Counted from the first letter of the stretch, positions 55,134 through 64,000 are shown. The stretch: 64,000 bases of DNA from Psychrobacter sp. MF31 (GCF_012847335.1 NZ_JABBDX010000001.1:310001-374000); one strand, 5' to 3'. The notes: generated from the letters alone by a model not told the origin. Made by a program: numbers and translations.

Positions 55134-55664
55134 TTAGCGAAAATTTTCTAAAATTCTCATAAGCTGCTTTTCCCGATTGTCATATCTAAAGCAGAAAGGA
55201 GTGCCGTCATAGGATTCAGACATTTTATAGGCATCAATATTTCCTGAAAAACAAAACCGATTGGAGCTTTTATTAAAATCATAATGCATAGTGTCGCCTT
55301 TCTTGTTTACGGCAACGTTTTTACTTCCGTCGGTAGCGTCTGACAAAGCATAGCCAAAAGGTGAAACGGTTTTTTTAGCAGGATCTATGACGACTAAGCG
55401 GTCAGGTCTTTTGCCCACGTAACCTGTCGCATTGGTCTGGAAAATATAGATAATTTTATTGCCATCGAAGTTTGCTTTACGATCTTTCATTGCTTTGGCG
55501 TAACTTTTTAAGCGGCTGTCTGTGCAAAATTTCTCGTCTTCATAGTCAAAATTGCATTCTGTCACGGTAACGCCGAACTTCGTTTTTGGTGCGGCGTTTG
55601 ATACAGAACTCACCGCCAACCCTGAAACGGATAAGGTGAGTAGCAACGCGATTTTTTTTAGCAT
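55134..55664 (-). CDS. Exported protein of unknown function
   Basis: A 176-residue secreted or periplasmic protein. The signal peptide MLKKIALLLTLSVSGLAVSS ends SNA-AP, giving a mature protein of about 150 residues. Four cysteines (ECNFD, FCTDS, RFCFSG, FCFRYD) probably form two disulfides. The mature chain is basic and beta-rich. I recognise no family. AGGAA lies before the ATG. It stands alone between terminators at 55077 and 55817. Confidence 0.7.
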   Translation of the reverse strand: MLKKIALLLTLSVSGLAVSSVSNAAPKTKFGVTVTECNFDYEDEKFCTDSRLKSYAKAMKDRKANFDGNKIIYIFQTNATGYVGKRPDRLVVIDPAKKTVSPFGYALSDATDGSKNVAVNKKGDTMHYDFNKSSNRFCFSGNIDAYKMSESYDGTPFCFRYDNREKQLMRILENFR

Positions 55665-55816
55665 GATTGATTTCCTGTTCAGATTTTTATGATTTAGCGA
55701 ACAATAGTATATAAGTTTTATTAGTTTTTTAAACCGAAAATAAAACGCTCATCTTCGTAAATCAACCACGCAGCCCTTAAGGTTATAAACTAAAAACAAA
55801 TTTTCAGCGTTTATTA

Positions 55817-55851
55817 AAATAAGAAGCCAGCATTAGCTGACTTCTTATTTT
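55817..55851. terminator. Rho-independent terminator after the aromatic-acid transporter
   Basis: AAATAAGAAG plus CCAGC (55817-55831) pairs with GCTGA plus CTTCTTATTT (55836-55850) with one mismatch around a 4-base loop. T-rich sequence follows on the minus strand. It closes the transporter gene. Confidence 0.8.
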
Positions 55852-55908
55852 ATGGGTATATTTAATCTGTTATCGATAAAAAAGAGCATCTCTAACTTAT
55901 CAAAATTA

Positions 55909-57273
55909 TTAAGTCAACATCGAGTCTTTTATCAAGATAGGATCATTGACGACTTTTTTACCTTCAACAGCCGCAGTTAAGTTCACTAAGAATATCGCAA
56001 TGGCAGCAATCAAACCTGGAACGGCGATAAATAAAAAGTTGGTTTGGTGCGGTAAATGAAGGGTCAGTAAAGCCCCCGTTAAGATAGGTCCTACAATCGC
56101 GCCGATTCGACCAACCCCTGATGCCCAGCCCATCGCCGTGGTGCGAACCGCCGTTGGGTAGTACTGAGCAACGAAGGTATAAAGTAAGATTTGCGCACCA
56201 ATGGTGGTCGCGCCTGCCACAAAAATCAGCGAATAAAGCACCAACTGCGGGCTATTATAGCCAAGTAAAATTAAGGCAACCGCGCCAAGCGTAAACATGG
56301 TGGTCAAAACGGGCTTGATATGGAATTTATCCGCCAAAACGCCGCCACCAATGGCGCCGACCATACCGCCGATATTTAGCGCAAATAAAAACAGCATACT
56401 GGCGCCAAGCGAGTAGCCGGCTTGAATCATCAGCTTTGGCAGCCAGCTTGCGAGCGCATAAACCATCAATAAGCACATAAAAAACGCTGTCCAAAACATC
56501 ACGGTGCTGATACCGCGATTTTTTTGAAATAAGGCTCTAATTGGCGCATCATCGCCTTTGGTTGGCTCATCAAGCACCAATTGCGTTTGGCTATCGATAG
56601 GCTGCTTTGGCGCAAGCTTTTGGACGATTCGATTGGCTTTGTGATGGTCTTGAGCTTTGACCAAAAACATTAACGATTCAGGAAGCATTTTCCAAATGAT
56701 GGGCAGCAATAATGTTGGGATTCCAGCGATATAAAACATAATCTGCCAGCCAAAATCTGCCACCAGCCAAGCGCCAAGCAGTGCTGAGGTCATGCCACCG
56801 ATCGCATAGCCACTAAACATAATCGCCACAAGCGTACTGCGAATCCGCTTTGGCGCGTACTCAGAGGTGAGTGCCACGCAAATAGGCATAACCCCGCCAA
56901 TGCCAAGCCCTGCCACAAACCGCAGCAGCGCAAACTGGGTTGGGTTTTGGGCAAACGCGCCAAAAAAGGTAAAGCTGCTAAATAGCGCCACACAAATCAT
57001 GATGGTTTTTTTGCGACCAAGCTTGTCAGATAACGTGCCAAAAACCATCGCGCCAATCATCATCCCAAATAGGGCAGCGCTTGCCAAAAATCCGGCTTGA
57101 ACGGCAGTTAATGACCACTCTTGCATCAGTAGCGGCAAGGCGACGCCATAAATCACCAAGTCGTAGCCATCAAAAATGATGATGAGCAAACACCAAAATA
57201 ATACCGTCCAATGGAATGAGGAAAATTTTGCCTCATCAATGATGTTATTGATATTTAAAGCGTTAGATTCCAT
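55909..57273 (-). CDS. MFS aromatic-acid:proton symporter (AAHS family)
   Basis: A 454-residue, 12-helix transporter of the AAHS branch, which imports benzoate, 4-hydroxybenzoate, protocatechuate and similar acids. The family signature DGYDLVIYGVALP is in the first helix, with Asp residues needed for transport. GTLSDKLGRKKT lies in the loop between helices 2 and 3, and SEYAPKRIRST after helix 4. The second-half equivalent GGGVLADKFHIKP is also present. Its gene lies 3' of the ben/pca group but after two terminators, so it is transcribed separately. BenK or PcaK function is likely; the exact substrate is unproved. Confidence 0.9.
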   Translation of the reverse strand: MESNALNINNIIDEAKFSSFHWTVLFWCLLIIIFDGYDLVIYGVALPLLMQEWSLTAVQAGFLASAALFGMMIGAMVFGTLSDKLGRKKTIMICVALFSSFTFFGAFAQNPTQFALLRFVAGLGIGGVMPICVALTSEYAPKRIRSTLVAIMFSGYAIGGMTSALLGAWLVADFGWQIMFYIAGIPTLLLPIIWKMLPESLMFLVKAQDHHKANRIVQKLAPKQPIDSQTQLVLDEPTKGDDAPIRALFQKNRGISTVMFWTAFFMCLLMVYALASWLPKLMIQAGYSLGASMLFLFALNIGGMVGAIGGGVLADKFHIKPVLTTMFTLGAVALILLGYNSPQLVLYSLIFVAGATTIGAQILLYTFVAQYYPTAVRTTAMGWASGVGRIGAIVGPILTGALLTLHLPHQTNFLFIAVPGLIAAIAIFLVNLTAAVEGKKVVNDPILIKDSMLT

Positions 57274-57390
57274 CTGCTCTCTCCATGAGTCAAATTTTGA
57301 TCAGTTATCCTCACGGTAGGGCTTTTTTAAGATCAAGTCAAAAACCAAGTTAGTATCACTTCATACCAAAAGGGTATCGTGTGAAATTAT

Positions 57391-57427
57391 AAAAAAAGCG
57401 CAATTATCAAGACGATAGTTGCGCTTT
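57391..57427 (-). terminator. Terminator-like hairpin (distal of two)
   Basis: On the minus strand a 13-14 bp stem with one mismatch (57414-57427 with 57395-57408) is followed by seven T residues. It backs up the stronger hairpin at 57471. Confidence 0.7.
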
Positions 57428-57470
57428 AAGTTTTATGACAATAAACAACTTTGATGACAATAAAAATGAA

Positions 57471-57512
57471 AAAAGACACCTTTATATATTTTAGTAATAA
57501 AGGTGTCTTTTA
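57471..57512 (-). terminator. Strong terminator after the amidohydrolase gene
   Basis: A perfect 15-bp stem, AAAAGACACCTTTAT (57471-57485) with its complement at 57497-57511, around an 11-base loop. It ends the amidohydrolase transcript about 60 bases after its stop. The region 57274-57570 holds these two hairpins and the upstream sequence of the AAHS transporter; nothing else is seen. Confidence 0.8.
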
Positions 57513-57570
57513 ACGGCAAAAACGGTCTTTTAGAACTAAGGTTGTAAAACCTTATGCTTTGAGAGATAAG

Positions 57571-58914
57571 TTATTTTTTCATCGCTAGATAGTCAAGGGT
57601 CAATTGGCTAAGCGCTTTCGTTCCGATTTTTAAAGAGGACTCATCGATCGAAAAGTAGGGGGAATGATTGTACGCGGCTTGATCAGGATCTTGTCCGACA
57701 GGCGTGCCGCCTAAGAATATAAACAATCCTGGTACTTCTTGAGCATAAAACGAGAAATCCTCAGCTGCCGTGACTTTTGGGACTTCAATCAGATTGGCTT
57801 TACCGACGATATTGCTTAAAGTTGGTAGCATCTGAGCGGTAAGGGCGGGGTTGTTAATCGTGACCGGATAGCCTTTATTGATTTTAACGTTAGATTTAGC
57901 GCCTGATGCCAGCGCGATTTGGGTCGCGGTGGTTTCTATTTTTTTAAATACTTGCTCGCGGATATCCATATCAAAGTTGCGAATCGTCCCAATCATATTG
58001 ACACTGTCGGGGATGATATTGTCGCGAACGCCGCCCGATATTTTACCAAAGGAGACAATAGCAGGCTCTTTGGTGATGTTAATTTGACGGCTAACGATCT
58101 GATTCACGCCAGTCACGATTTGCGCGGCTGTTGCGATGGGATCCACGCCGTTCCAAGGCGCTGAACCATGCGTTTGTTTCCCGTTTACAGTGATGTCAAA
58201 GGTATCAGCGCTTGCCATAATAGGACCGCTGCGATAGCCGATTTGACCGCTATTTAAGCTTGACATGATGTGCAGTCCAAACGCGACATCGGGTTTGTAT
58301 TTTTTAAAGATGCCTTGTTTTAGCATCAGCTCAGCGCCGCCTTCTTCGCCCTCAGGCGCGCCTTCTTCTGCAGGCTGAAACACGAACATAACGTTGCCTC
58401 GCAGCTGATTTTTTACACTAGCCAAAACTTCGGCGGTTCCCATGAGCATTGCCACATGGGTATCATGACCGCAAGCGTGCATCACCCCAACGTCTTCTCC
58501 CATATATTTGGTCACGATGGTGGATTTGAAGGGCAGGTTTGTTTTTTCGGTGACAGGAAGGGCATCCATATCTGCGCGTAACATCACCGTAGGACCAGGC
58601 TTGGCGCCTTTTAAAAACCCGACCACACCAGTATGGGCAATGTTGGTGTCAACCTGAATTCCTAAAGATTTTAAATGCTTGGCAACGAGCGCTGCGGTAC
58701 GCGTTTCTCTATTACTCAGCTCGGGATGCTGGTGAATATCGCGGCGCCAATCGATCACTTTTTTCTCAACGCTTTTGACAGGCTTGTCAATATTAATGGT
58801 GCTTGGATTATTAGAAGCAAAGTTTATAGGAGTCGGCGCAGCGAAGGCACTACAGGCGGCAACGCTGATAGCTAAGGTTAAAAAAGATCGTTGAATACTT
58901 TGCTTTTTGCTCAT
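57571..58914 (-). CDS. Exported M20 family amidohydrolase (hippurate-hydrolase type)
   Basis: A 447-residue metallo-amidohydrolase of subfamily M20D. A signal peptide ending SAFA (about residue 26) sends it to the periplasm. Metal and catalytic residues follow family order: HACGHDTHVAM (Cys148, His150), EEGAPEGEEGG (Glu-Glu near 183), then a dimerisation domain and a late histidine (AYNHSPYF). Related enzymes hydrolyse N-acyl amino acids, hippurate or auxin conjugates. It lies 86 bp downstream of pcaD in the same direction, next to benzoate genes, so release of benzoate from hippurate-like amides is a reasonable hypothesis, not proved. Confidence 0.88.
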   Translation of the reverse strand: MSKKQSIQRSFLTLAISVAACSAFAAPTPINFASNNPSTINIDKPVKSVEKKVIDWRRDIHQHPELSNRETRTAALVAKHLKSLGIQVDTNIAHTGVVGFLKGAKPGPTVMLRADMDALPVTEKTNLPFKSTIVTKYMGEDVGVMHACGHDTHVAMLMGTAEVLASVKNQLRGNVMFVFQPAEEGAPEGEEGGAELMLKQGIFKKYKPDVAFGLHIMSSLNSGQIGYRSGPIMASADTFDITVNGKQTHGSAPWNGVDPIATAAQIVTGVNQIVSRQINITKEPAIVSFGKISGGVRDNIIPDSVNMIGTIRNFDMDIREQVFKKIETTATQIALASGAKSNVKINKGYPVTINNPALTAQMLPTLSNIVGKANLIEVPKVTAAEDFSFYAQEVPGLFIFLGGTPVGQDPDQAAYNHSPYFSIDESSLKIGTKALSQLTLDYLAMKK

Positions 58915-59000
58915 GTCACATCCTTGTGTTGGCAGTTTTTTATAAAAAAATTACGGTAAGTTGTGGTTAACGTTCATGTTTAAATCAACTTTAAATGATT

Positions 59001-59777
59001 TTAACATTTTAAGTGCTGCAAAATAAATTGATTAAACGCCTCTGGCTGCTCAATGTTTGAAATATGCGAGGCATCGATGGTAACAAGCGTGCTATTGGTA
59101 ATGCGATCGGTCATAAACTTGCCATCATCTACCGTAGTGACAGGGTCGGCACTTCCTGCCACCACTGTTAACGGAATGCTAATTTGGCTCAACTGCTCGC
59201 GCAAATCGGCGCTGGCGAGCGCTTCACAGCAGCTGGCATAACCTTCAGCGCTGCCTTTGGCTAAGGTATTGCTCAGCTTTTGAACCATATCAGGATGGGT
59301 AGCAATAAAGTCAGGCGTAAACCAGCGCTCGCTTGCGGTTTCGGCAATAGGCGCTAATCCGTCTTTTCGAACCAAATCAGCGCGGGATTGCCAAGCGTCC
59401 TTTTGACCGATTTTGGCGGCGGTATTGCAAAGCATCATATGATAAAAACGCTTGGGATGATGAATCGCAAGCCACTGACCCGTAAGACCGCCCATCGAGA
59501 TGCCACAAAATAAGGCTTTTTTAATATGTAACGCATCTAAAATGGCAATCACATCGCCGCCAAGATCGGCAAGGGTATAAGCCCCGTTTGGCGCTGAGGA
59601 CTGACCATGACCACGAGTGTCATAAGTGATAATAAAGTAGTCGTTTTGCAGCGCGTCAATCTGCGGTTGCCACATCTGATGGGTTGTGCCAAGCGAATTG
59701 GAAAAGATCAGCGCAGGGTTGTCTTGACTGCCAAAGGTTTGTACATAAAGCGAAACATCGTTATGTTGAAATTGCAT
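59001..59777 (-). CDS. pcaD: 3-oxoadipate enol-lactonase
   Basis: Alpha/beta hydrolase of 258 residues that opens beta-ketoadipate enol-lactone to beta-ketoadipate. The nucleophile elbow is CGISMGGLTGQ (Ser94). YDTRGHGQSSAP (52-63) and the C-terminal triad positions (VAGSADPVT acid, ASHISNIEQP histidine) match PcaD. It lies 18 bp after pcaF, in a run pcaI-pcaJ-pcaF-pcaD. No pcaB or pcaC was found nearby in the window. Confidence 0.93.
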   Translation of the reverse strand: MQFQHNDVSLYVQTFGSQDNPALIFSNSLGTTHQMWQPQIDALQNDYFIITYDTRGHGQSSAPNGAYTLADLGGDVIAILDALHIKKALFCGISMGGLTGQWLAIHHPKRFYHMMLCNTAAKIGQKDAWQSRADLVRKDGLAPIAETASERWFTPDFIATHPDMVQKLSNTLAKGSAEGYASCCEALASADLREQLSQISIPLTVVAGSADPVTTVDDGKFMTDRITNSTLVTIDASHISNIEQPEAFNQFILQHLKC

Positions 59778-59795
59778 GGTTGACTCCTTTTAAGC

Positions 59796-61073
59796 TTAAG
59801 CGTCTTTTTGGGCGGTATCAGTGGCGGTCGCTTTGTTATCAGAGCAGCGTTCAATAATCATGGCGATGCCTTGACCCACGCCAATGCACATCGAGCATAA
59901 GGCAAAGCGTTTTTGTGACTGCTCAAGCTGATTGAGCGCAGTGATCACAAGCCTTGCACCCGACGCGCCAAGCGGATGACCAAGGGCGATCGCGCCGCCA
60001 TTGGGGTTGACGCGTGTGCTGTCATCCTCAAGTCCCAAATCACGAGTACAAGCCAGCGCTTGGGCGGCAAAGGCTTCATTAAGCTCGATCACATCCATAT
60101 CATCAATTGACAGTCCAGTTTGTTTAAGCAGCTTTTTGATGGCAGGGGCAGGGGCAAAGCCCATGATTCGCGGCTCAACGCCGACCATGGTTGCGGCAAT
60201 AATTCGCGCTCGTGGGGTTAATCCAAACTCTTTCACCGCTGATTCTGAGGCAACCAGTAGCGCTGCTGCACCATCGTTAATGCCTGAGGCGTTGCCTGCG
60301 GTGACCGTGCCGTCTGCTTTGACGATGGGTTTAAGCTTGCTCAGTTTGTCAAGGGTCGTATCCGCTCGCGGGTGCTCATCGGTATCAACGATAATGGCAT
60401 CGCCTTTGCGCTGCGGGATGCTCACGGCGATAATTTCATGCTGAAAAAATTCAGCATCTTGAGCGGCTTTGGTTCGAGCTTGGCTGCGATAAGCAAAAGC
60501 ATCTTGGTCTGCGCGGTTAACGCCAAAATCTTCAGCGACGTTTTCTGCCGTTTTTGGCATAGTTTCTGTGCCATACATCGCATCAAGCTTTGGGTTAATA
60601 AAGCGCCAACCCATCGTGGTGTCTTCGATTTTTTGAGAGCGATCAAAGGGTTTTTCGGCTTTTCCCATCACAAAGGGCGCGCGGCTCATGCTCTCAACGC
60701 CGCCTGCGATGATTAAATTCGCTTCACCGGATTTAATGGCACGCGCGGCAATGGCTAGAGCGTCCATGGCTGAACCGCAAAGGCGATTGACGGTGGTTGC
60801 CGGAACTTGATAGGGCAGCCCTGCAAGAAGCGCTGACATTCGACCAACGTTACGGTTGTCCTCACCGCTTTGATTGGCGCAGCCCATGATGACATCGTCA
60901 ATGCGTTGCCAATCAATGCTTGGGTTTCGCGCCATTAATGCTTTGATGGGAACTGCGCCCAAATCGTCCGCGCGGATGGTCGATAAACCGCCGCCATAGC
61001 GCCCAAACGGTGTCCGAACTCCATCGATGATATAAGCGTTGGTCAAGTCGTTATTGTTATGTGGTTGCGTCAT
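59796..61073 (-). CDS. pcaF: 3-oxoadipyl-CoA thiolase
   Basis: Thiolase that splits beta-ketoadipyl-CoA into succinyl-CoA and acetyl-CoA, the last step of the pathway. It has the acyl-enzyme cysteine in NRLCGSAMDA (Cys99), the ALGHPLGASGA histidine loop and the final CIGVGQG cysteine. The opening IIDGVRTPFGRYGGGL is typical of PcaF/PaaJ rather than acetoacetyl-CoA thiolases. At 425 residues it is about 25 longer than usual, through a hydrophilic N-terminus and tail. Its neighbours make PcaF the natural assignment. Confidence 0.94.
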   Translation of the reverse strand: MTQPHNNNDLTNAYIIDGVRTPFGRYGGGLSTIRADDLGAVPIKALMARNPSIDWQRIDDVIMGCANQSGEDNRNVGRMSALLAGLPYQVPATTVNRLCGSAMDALAIAARAIKSGEANLIIAGGVESMSRAPFVMGKAEKPFDRSQKIEDTTMGWRFINPKLDAMYGTETMPKTAENVAEDFGVNRADQDAFAYRSQARTKAAQDAEFFQHEIIAVSIPQRKGDAIIVDTDEHPRADTTLDKLSKLKPIVKADGTVTAGNASGINDGAAALLVASESAVKEFGLTPRARIIAATMVGVEPRIMGFAPAPAIKKLLKQTGLSIDDMDVIELNEAFAAQALACTRDLGLEDDSTRVNPNGGAIALGHPLGASGARLVITALNQLEQSQKRFALCSMCIGVGQGIAMIIERCSDNKATATDTAQKDA

Positions 61074-61102
61074 AACGTTATCCTTTTTTTATAAATTTGA
61101 TT

Positions 61103-61753
61103 TTATTTCGTGGCGTCAATAAGTGGCGCTCCGGTTAAGCGTTGTAGCTCATCAAAGCTTAGTCCGGCTACTTTTTCAGTCACCTTTAAGCCATCTTTGG
61201 TCACATCAATCACGCACAAATCGGTATAAACGCGATCAACGCAGTGCTTTCCGGTAACCGGATAAGTCAGCGTATCAACGATTTTGGGTTCGCCCTCTTT
61301 GGTGGTGTGGTTGGTCATCACAAACACCTTTTTGGCACCAACGGCTAAGTCCATCGCACCGCCCACCGCCGGAATCGCATCAAGAGCGCCCGTACTCCAG
61401 TTTGCCAAATCGCCATTGGCTGCCACTTGAAATGCGCCCAACACGCAAATGTCCAAATGACCGCCGCGCATCATGGCAAAGGAGTCGCCGTGATGAAAAA
61501 AGCTGCCGCCATCCAACATGGTGACAAATTCTTTGCCCGCGTTAATCAGCTCAGGGTCTTCAAATCCTGCCTCAGGCGGCGCACCAAAGGCAAGCAGCCC
61601 GTTTTCAGAGTGCAAAAATACCTCTTTATCTTTTGGTAAATATTTAGCAATTTTGGTGGGAAGTCCAATACCAAGGTTGACATAAGCGCCATCGGGAATG
61701 TCTTTTGCGGCGCGTTTGGCAATCTCATCACGGGATAAGGGGGAATAACTCAT
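61103..61753 (-). CDS. pcaJ: 3-oxoadipate CoA-transferase subunit B
   Basis: Beta subunit (216 residues) of succinyl-CoA:3-oxoadipate CoA transferase. The active-site glutamate that carries CoA is in LHSENGLLAFG (Glu50). GAYVNLGIGLPT (22-33) and GGHLDICVLGAFQV are family marks. Nine bases separate it from pcaI upstream, so the subunits are translated together. It passes product to the pcaF thiolase, whose gene starts 29 bp further on. Confidence 0.94.
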   Translation of the reverse strand: MSYSPLSRDEIAKRAAKDIPDGAYVNLGIGLPTKIAKYLPKDKEVFLHSENGLLAFGAPPEAGFEDPELINAGKEFVTMLDGGSFFHHGDSFAMMRGGHLDICVLGAFQVAANGDLANWSTGALDAIPAVGGAMDLAVGAKKVFVMTNHTTKEGEPKIVDTLTYPVTGKHCVDRVYTDLCVIDVTKDGLKVTEKVAGLSFDELQRLTGAPLIDATK

Positions 61754-61762
61754 AGCAATCTC

Positions 61763-62449
61763 CTAAGCTTGTGCCGACGATACAATGGCAGGAACCTGAA
61801 CCACATGCTGAACAAAAATGCCGGGGGTGATGATGTGTTCAGGATCAAGACCACCAAGCGGCACAATGTCTGCCACTTGAGCGATTGTCACCTCAGCCGC
61901 CATTGCCATAATTGGACCAAAGTTTCGCGCCGATTTGCGGTAAATCAAGTTGCCCCAACGATCCGCCACCGCCGCTTTAATCAAAGCAAAATCTGCCTTT
62001 AACGGATACTCTAAAACGTAATCTTTGCCATCAATGTTTCGCGTTTCTTTGCCCTCAGCTAGCAGCGTTCCAAATCCAGTTGGGGTAAATACTGCCCCAA
62101 GCCCCATTCCAGCAGCTTGGATTCGGCAAGCCAAATTACCTTGAGGCACAAGTTCTAACTCAATTTTGCCCGCGCGGTACAATTCATCAAATACCCATGA
62201 GTCCGATTGTCTTGGAAATGAGCAAATGATTTTGCGAACCGCGCCGGATTTGAGCAATTTGGCTAAGCCAAAATCACCATTGCCGGCATTATTGTTAATG
62301 ATCACCAAATCTTTTACTTTTAAATCAATCAAGCCATCGATCAGCTCAGCCGGTTGTCCTGCCGTTCCAAAGCCGCCGATCATAATGGTGGCGCCATCTT
62401 TGATTTGACTGAGCACCTCTTGCATGGATTTTTGAGTTTTATCAATCAT
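61763..62449 (-). CDS. pcaI: 3-oxoadipate CoA-transferase subunit A
   Basis: Alpha subunit (228 residues) of the same CoA transferase. GATIMIGGFGTAGQP (18-32) is the CoA-binding glycine loop, followed by INNNAGNGDFGLA, SFPRQSDSW and the GVFTPTGFGT motif. It opens the pcaI-J-F-D run; its own promoter or the benE transcript could supply expression, as only 54 bp separate it from benE. Confidence 0.94.
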   Translation of the reverse strand: MIDKTQKSMQEVLSQIKDGATIMIGGFGTAGQPAELIDGLIDLKVKDLVIINNNAGNGDFGLAKLLKSGAVRKIICSFPRQSDSWVFDELYRAGKIELELVPQGNLACRIQAAGMGLGAVFTPTGFGTLLAEGKETRNIDGKDYVLEYPLKADFALIKAAVADRWGNLIYRKSARNFGPIMAMAAEVTIAQVADIVPLGGLDPEHIITPGIFVQHVVQVPAIVSSAQA

Positions 62450-62503
62450 TATCTTGTCCTTTTATCAGTAACATTCGTTATAAGATTAGCTTGTCAAAAA
62501 AGT

Positions 62504-63706
62504 TTAGGTAGCGTTTACCCGCGAAAATAGACGGGTTCGAGTCAATACAACATGCGCAATCATGCCAATCAAAATGCCCCAAAACACTGAGCTTAACCCT
62601 AAAAAGTGCATTCCTGATGCCGTTGCTAAAAACGTAATTAACGCCGAATCGCGAGCGCCATCCTCTTTCATTGCCATCGTAATATTGGCTGAAATGGCGC
62701 CAATTAACGCAAGCCCTGCTAAGGCTGCCACCAACTCTTTTGGTAATAAGCTAAATAGCATGACGATACTTCCGGCAAATAAACCGCCAATCAAATACAC
62801 AATGCCATTGGCAACGCCTGCAATGTAGCGTTTTTCTGGCAATTCATGAGCGTCATGACCTGTGCATAACGCGGCGGTGATGGCAGCAAGAACAATGGTA
62901 ATGCCGCCTGTAAAGGCAACGGCAAGGGAAGATAGGCTTGAGAGGGTTACAATCGGTTTGGCAGGCGTGTCATAACCGCTGATTTTTAAAATTGCCATTC
63001 CGGGTAAAAACTGTCCAGTTAAGCTCACCAAAATCAACGGCAGCGCAAGATTCATTGCCGCATTCAAAGAAAATTCCGGCGCGATAAATTTAGGAATGGT
63101 AAGCGCAAAGCTCATCGCAACCGGATTCATTTTGCCAAGAATAACGCTTAAAATAATGCCGCAAGCCAGCACCCAAATCATGGTATATCGCGGCGAGAAG
63201 CGCTTAGCAAGCAAGTAACACGCCAGCATACTAAAGACGATCAAAGGCATGGTGTCAGTGGCGCGAAACAAATCCACGCCAAACTGAAATAAAATCCCCG
63301 CCATCATTCCGGCAGCAATACCATCAGGGATCCATGTTAAAAACTTATCAAAATAACCGGTCGCGCCCACGATATAAATCACAATGGCGGCGATAACGTA
63401 TCCGGCAACCGCCTCATTGATGCTCATTTGCGGAAATAAAGTGACGAGCAGCGCCGTTCCGGGGGCTGACCATGCGGTAATCACCGGCGCTTTATATTTA
63501 ATCGATAAATAAATTCCTGGAATCGCTGCCCCAATGGAAACGCCCCAAATCCAAGACGCCATCATGCCATCGGAAACGTTTGCCGCTTGCGCCGCCTGAA
63601 AAAAGATAATCAAAGGTCCCGCGTACGAGATAAGAACCGCTAAAAATCCGGCAACGCTTGCTGACACCGACCAGTCTTGTTTTAGGGTTTGGATGACACT
63701 TGCCAT
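62504..63706 (-). CDS. benE: Benzoate/H+ symporter
   Basis: A 400-residue inner-membrane transporter of the BenE family with about 11-12 hydrophobic helices. The start at 63706 has AGGAGG only a few bases upstream, which rejects the in-frame codon 57 bases further up. Family marks are ISYAGPLIIFFQAA, AWSAPGTALLV (third helix), PDGIAAGMMAGILFQFG and GGITIVLAAITAALCTG. Its place just after a benD-like gene and before pca genes supports benzoate as substrate. It works with, or duplicates, the AAHS carrier at 55.9 kb. Confidence 0.93.
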   Translation of the reverse strand: MASVIQTLKQDWSVSASVAGFLAVLISYAGPLIIFFQAAQAANVSDGMMASWIWGVSIGAAIPGIYLSIKYKAPVITAWSAPGTALLVTLFPQMSINEAVAGYVIAAIVIYIVGATGYFDKFLTWIPDGIAAGMMAGILFQFGVDLFRATDTMPLIVFSMLACYLLAKRFSPRYTMIWVLACGIILSVILGKMNPVAMSFALTIPKFIAPEFSLNAAMNLALPLILVSLTGQFLPGMAILKISGYDTPAKPIVTLSSLSSLAVAFTGGITIVLAAITAALCTGHDAHELPEKRYIAGVANGIVYLIGGLFAGSIVMLFSLLPKELVAALAGLALIGAISANITMAMKEDGARDSALITFLATASGMHFLGLSSVFWGILIGMIAHVVLTRTRLFSRVNAT

Positions 63707-63831
63707 ATTGCCTCCTTGCAACTCGGCAAAACATAACAGCTTCGCACCGCTTATTGTCGCCACTTAATTTATTTGGCTTAACTATCATGATGATTAACGC
63801 CCGTTAACCAAAATAGCTTAAATGATTTAAA

Positions 63832-64000
63832 CTAACCTTTATCGCCGCCGCCCACGGCAATCGTAGAGCCTGTGATATAAGACGCTTCGGGTGATGCCAA
63901 AAAGACAATGGCGTTGACCTGCTCCTCAATCGTGCCATAGCGCTTCATAAAGGTGCGATCGATGGTTTGCTGAACCACCTCATCCATCCACATTTTTTCG
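63832..64000 (-). CDS. benD: BenD-like dihydrodiol dehydrogenase, C-terminal part
   Basis: The last 56 codons of an SDR enzyme run off the right edge. They read RTFMKRYGTIEEQVNAIVFLA then ASYITGSTIAVGGGDKG in short blocks. The RYGT-x-EEQV-A-I-FLAS and YITG-x5-GGD-G pattern is that of BenD, which oxidises the dihydrodiol made from benzoate to catechol. benE lies 125 bp downstream. The Tyr/Lys active site is outside the window, so the name rests on the tail and context. Confidence 0.75.
   Translation of the reverse strand, partial: EKMWMDEVVQQTIDRTFMKRYGTIEEQVNAIVFLASPEASYITGSTIAVGGGDKG

Noticed and set aside
1-64000. tRNA or rRNA genes, prophage, integrase and att sites
   Set aside because: I scanned the intergenic gaps and found no cloverleaf-like sequence, rRNA stretch, integrase or phage structural gene.

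Overview
The window looks like a chromosomal segment of a Moraxellaceae gamma-proteobacterium, most probably Psychrobacter. This is judged from gene content and moderate-to-low GC: a TyrA-AroA fusion, a DUF1543 protein, a PACE transporter, a CpxRA-like pair beside a CpxP-like protein, and a benzoate/beta-ketoadipate cluster. No tRNA, rRNA, CRISPR array or prophage was found. Genes are dense, and convergent pairs are often separated by clear hairpin-plus-U terminators.

Layout, left. 1-1.8 kb is a decayed sugar-transferase neighbourhood: a partial unknown gene, an N-terminal scrap of a GT4 glycosyltransferase (886-996) and an intact transferase-like gene. 1.9-6.1 kb holds a lipid A acyltransferase, aspS (with residues of the non-discriminating type) and a SohB-like protease. 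6.1-7.4 kb is a lone TnpB element whose second RuvC acidic residue is replaced. 7.4-22.2 kb is metabolic: DUF1543, SDR, an acyl-CoA ligase with a suspicious 5' end, thioesterase, xthA, argJ, sdaA, a nucleobase permease, a WG-repeat protein that may start at AUU, hydrolase plus a 54-residue rubredoxin, apt and tal.

Middle. 22.5-27.4 kb is the aromatic/histidine block pheA-hisC-tyrA/aroA, followed by rarD, folB and an overlapping, divergent folK. 29.5-36.8 kb (minus strand) carries a PACE efflux gene, cysE, ytoQ and a dnaE-hpt-trmJ run. 37.1-44.9 kb has an orphan Mrr-type endonuclease, two large unknown lipoproteins, and a cpxP-like gene divergent from cpxRA. 45.1-47.3 kb is a DUF2946/PepSY pair, probably for metal handling.

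Right. 47.4-55 kb looks like an accessory island. A 1,872-residue protein combines a DEDD exonuclease, a RecQ-type SF2 helicase and a UvrD-type SF1 helicase, and lies 14 bp upstream of a gene for a membrane-anchored protein. Next to it are an AT-rich orphan and the wreck of a cadA/cadR cadmium-resistance divergon. This is the best candidate for an undescribed system. 55.9-64 kb encodes benzoate uptake and the end of the beta-ketoadipate pathway (benD partial, benE, pcaI, pcaJ, pcaF, pcaD), an exported M20 amidohydrolase that could release benzoate from an amide such as hippurate, and an AAHS aromatic-acid transporter.
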